Part shown: piece by piece, positions 4,186 through 5,307 of the stretch
Layout: each line of letters begins with the position of its first letter
How positions within the stretch are numbered: the first letter of the stretch is position 1
DNA from: Clostridiales bacterium
Lineage (GTDB): Bacteria > Bacillota > Clostridia > Christensenellales > Pumilibacteraceae
DNA length: 5,307 nucleotides
Direction: 5' to 3'
NCBI GenBank assembly: GCA_029069015.1
Contig: JAIEBL010000085.1
Location: forward strand, 1-5,307
Notes under the pieces: model-generated
Seen by the model: the letters and a program-made list of their open reading frames with translations, nothing else
What the model was told of the DNA's origin: nothing
Databases searched by the model: none
Position numbers and translations under genes: made by a program

Positions 4186-5307
4186 GGTATGCTCCCACCA
4201 ACCGTTCAAACGCTTCGCCACGCTCTGCGTACGACGAATATGCGTCGAAGCTTGCCGACGCAGGCGAAAGCAACACGTTTTCCTCATCTCCCGCGCTCGC
4301 CCACGCAAACGCCGATTCCAAATCGGCGAACGCCTTGATATTCATAAAGCCGCACCGCGCGGCAGCGGCGCAAAGCGTGTTTGCCACTGCCCCGATTGCC
4401 GCTACGCGCACGATTTGCTGCGGCAGATTTTTAAAAAGCTCGTCGTACGTATCGCCTTTATCGCTTCCGCCCGCAATCAGGCAGGTGCGTCCTTTCATGC
4501 AGGAAGCGGCGGCAAGCGTCGCCGAAACGTTCGTCCCCTTGGAATCGTTATAAAAGTTCTTACCGCCCTTTTGCGCCGAGAGGTGCAGGCGGTGCGCGTC
4601 CTGTTCAAACGTCGAAAGCCCTTCGATAATTGCGCGGTTTTCTATGCCGAGCGTCTTGCACGCACACACGGCGGAAAGCGCATTTTTAAGCGTGTGCTCG
4701 TTTTCCGCGCGGATTTGCGATTGTTTGCAAACCTCTTCCCCATTGAACCACACTGCGCCGTCTAAAAGGTAAGCCCCGCTGAGCGCGCCACGCACCGTAG
4801 TATATAGTAGGTTTGCGCGAGGAAAAAAGCCTTCGAGGGCATAAAGCGGGATGTCGTCTTGCGAAAGAATGAGCGTATCGTCCGCCGTCTGATTGCGGGC
4901 AATGGAAAGTTTGGCGTCTATGTAGGTGCGCATGGTTTTGTGACGGTTCAGGTGATCCTGCGCGATATTCGTAATGACTGCCACTTTGGGACGAAATGCA
5001 TGCACCGATTCGAGTTGAAAGCTGGAAACCTCGACCACCGCGACGTCGAAATCGTCCTCGTACGCGACGCGAGAAAAGGGCACGCCCACGTTACCGCAGA
5101 CCGCCGCCCGAAGCTGTGCGCGTTGCAAGATTCGCCCGATCATTTTCACCACCGTGGTTTTGCCGTTTGTGCCCGTCACCGCCACGATCGGACGGCGACA
5201 AAGCAAAAAACCAAGTTCGATTTCACCGATAATGCACACACCGCACGCCTTTGCTTCGTCGAGCACGGAGTCGAAAATCGAAATGCCGGGGCTAAGCACG
5301 AGAAGCT
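4166..5307 (-). CDS. murD: UDP-MurNAc-L-Ala:D-glutamate ligase MurD, N-terminus beyond window
   Basis: MurD is the cytoplasmic ATP-dependent ligase that joins D-glutamate to UDP-MurNAc-L-alanine in peptidoglycan precursor synthesis. The frame is open to the right edge. 379 residues are visible, so about 70 N-terminal residues (most of the UDP-binding domain) are missing against a usual length near 450. Visible marks in order, numbered from the first complete codon at the edge, are: the LSPGIS end of domain 1 (4-9), the P-loop GTNGKTT (45-51, bases 5153-5173), VEVSSFQLE, ITNIAQDHLNRH with the Mur-family Asn and His, YNDSKGTN, the domain 3 motif GGSDKGD, and LLSPASASFDAYSSYAERGEAF near the C-terminus. 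The SPG and SKGTN motifs and the LSPAxxSxD ending distinguish it from MurC, MurE and MurF. The stop (4166-4168) lies 17 bases past the first base of ftsW, a typical division and cell wall cluster arrangement. The GTG at 5297-5299 is internal (LVLSPG), not a start. Confidence 0.96.
   Translation of the reverse strand, partial: LLVLSPGISIFDSVLDEAKACGVCIIGEIELGFLLCRRPIVAVTGTNGKTTVVKMIGRILQRAQLRAAVCGNVGVPFSRVAYEDDFDVAVVEVSSFQLESVHAFRPKVAVITNIAQDHLNRHKTMRTYIDAKLSIARNQTADDTLILSQDDIPLYALEGFFPRANLLYTTVRGALSGAYLLDGAVWFNGEEVCKQSQIRAENEHTLKNALSAVCACKTLGIENRAIIEGLSTFEQDAHRLHLSAQKGGKNFYNDSKGTNVSATLAAASCMKGRTCLIAGGSDKGDTYDELFKNLPQQIVRVAAIGAVANTLCAAAARCGFMNIKAFADLESAFAWASAGDEENVLLSPASASFDAYSSYAERGEAFERLVGAYHAQKQS
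4192..4199 (-). promoter_or_regulatory. Ribosome binding site of ftsW inside murD
   Basis: The minus strand reads GGTGGGAG, 6 nt before the ATG at 4185. It lies within the last codons of murD and decides the ftsW start against an in-frame upstream ATG at 4308, which would prepend 41 Arg-rich residues translated from murD coding sequence. Confidence 0.75.

Noticed and set aside
4186..4308. Longer ftsW start at 4308
   Set aside because: It would add 41 Arg-rich residues translated from inside murD. Good ribosome binding site spacing supports 4185.
3341..4765. Long open frames antisense to or shadowing ftsW and murD (up to about 208 codons)
   Set aside because: The real genes on the minus strand have complete family motifs. 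The alternative products are Arg/His-rich with no recognisable domains.

Overview
The window looks like chromosomal DNA of a low- to mid-GC Gram-positive bacterium of the Bacillota, probably an uncultured Clostridia-like lineage. That placement is inferred from four things: a ThiT-type thiamine transporter subunit behind a TPP riboswitch with an intrinsic terminator, strong AGGAGG ribosome binding sites, near-consensus sigma-A promoters, and a murD-ftsW pair of the division and cell wall cluster. No mobile element, CRISPR array, tRNA or rRNA is visible.

Left third (1-1819, minus strand): the first 606 codons of one long gene that runs off the left edge. It encodes an exported protein with a clear signal peptide and degenerate RCC1-like (beta-propeller) repeats. 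Its substrate or role is not recognisable. Positions 1820-2307 are a non-coding divergent control region. It holds a good minus-strand promoter for the exported protein, an AT-rich middle with repeated GCGAAAA words, a plus-strand promoter, a TPP riboswitch, and a terminator whose 5' arm can alternatively pair with the aptamer's 3' strand.

Middle (2308-3225, plus): thiT, the substrate-binding membrane subunit of an ECF thiamine transporter. Thiamine pyrophosphate bound to the leader should stop transcription before the gene. ThiT has an extra N-terminal membrane helix and an unusual hydrophilic C-terminal tail.

Right half (2986-5307, minus): murD (its N-terminal start lies off the right edge) followed by ftsW, overlapping by 20 bases and evidently translated from one transcript. 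MurD adds D-glutamate to UDP-MurNAc-L-Ala in the cytoplasm. FtsW polymerises lipid II into glycan at the septum.

The most unusual feature is the tail-to-tail junction of thiT and ftsW. The two genes overlap by 240 bp in exact codon register, so the whole ThiT tail is the antisense of the conserved FtsW C-terminus. I see no evidence for a wholly new system. The overlap and the uncharacterised exported protein deserve the closest second look.
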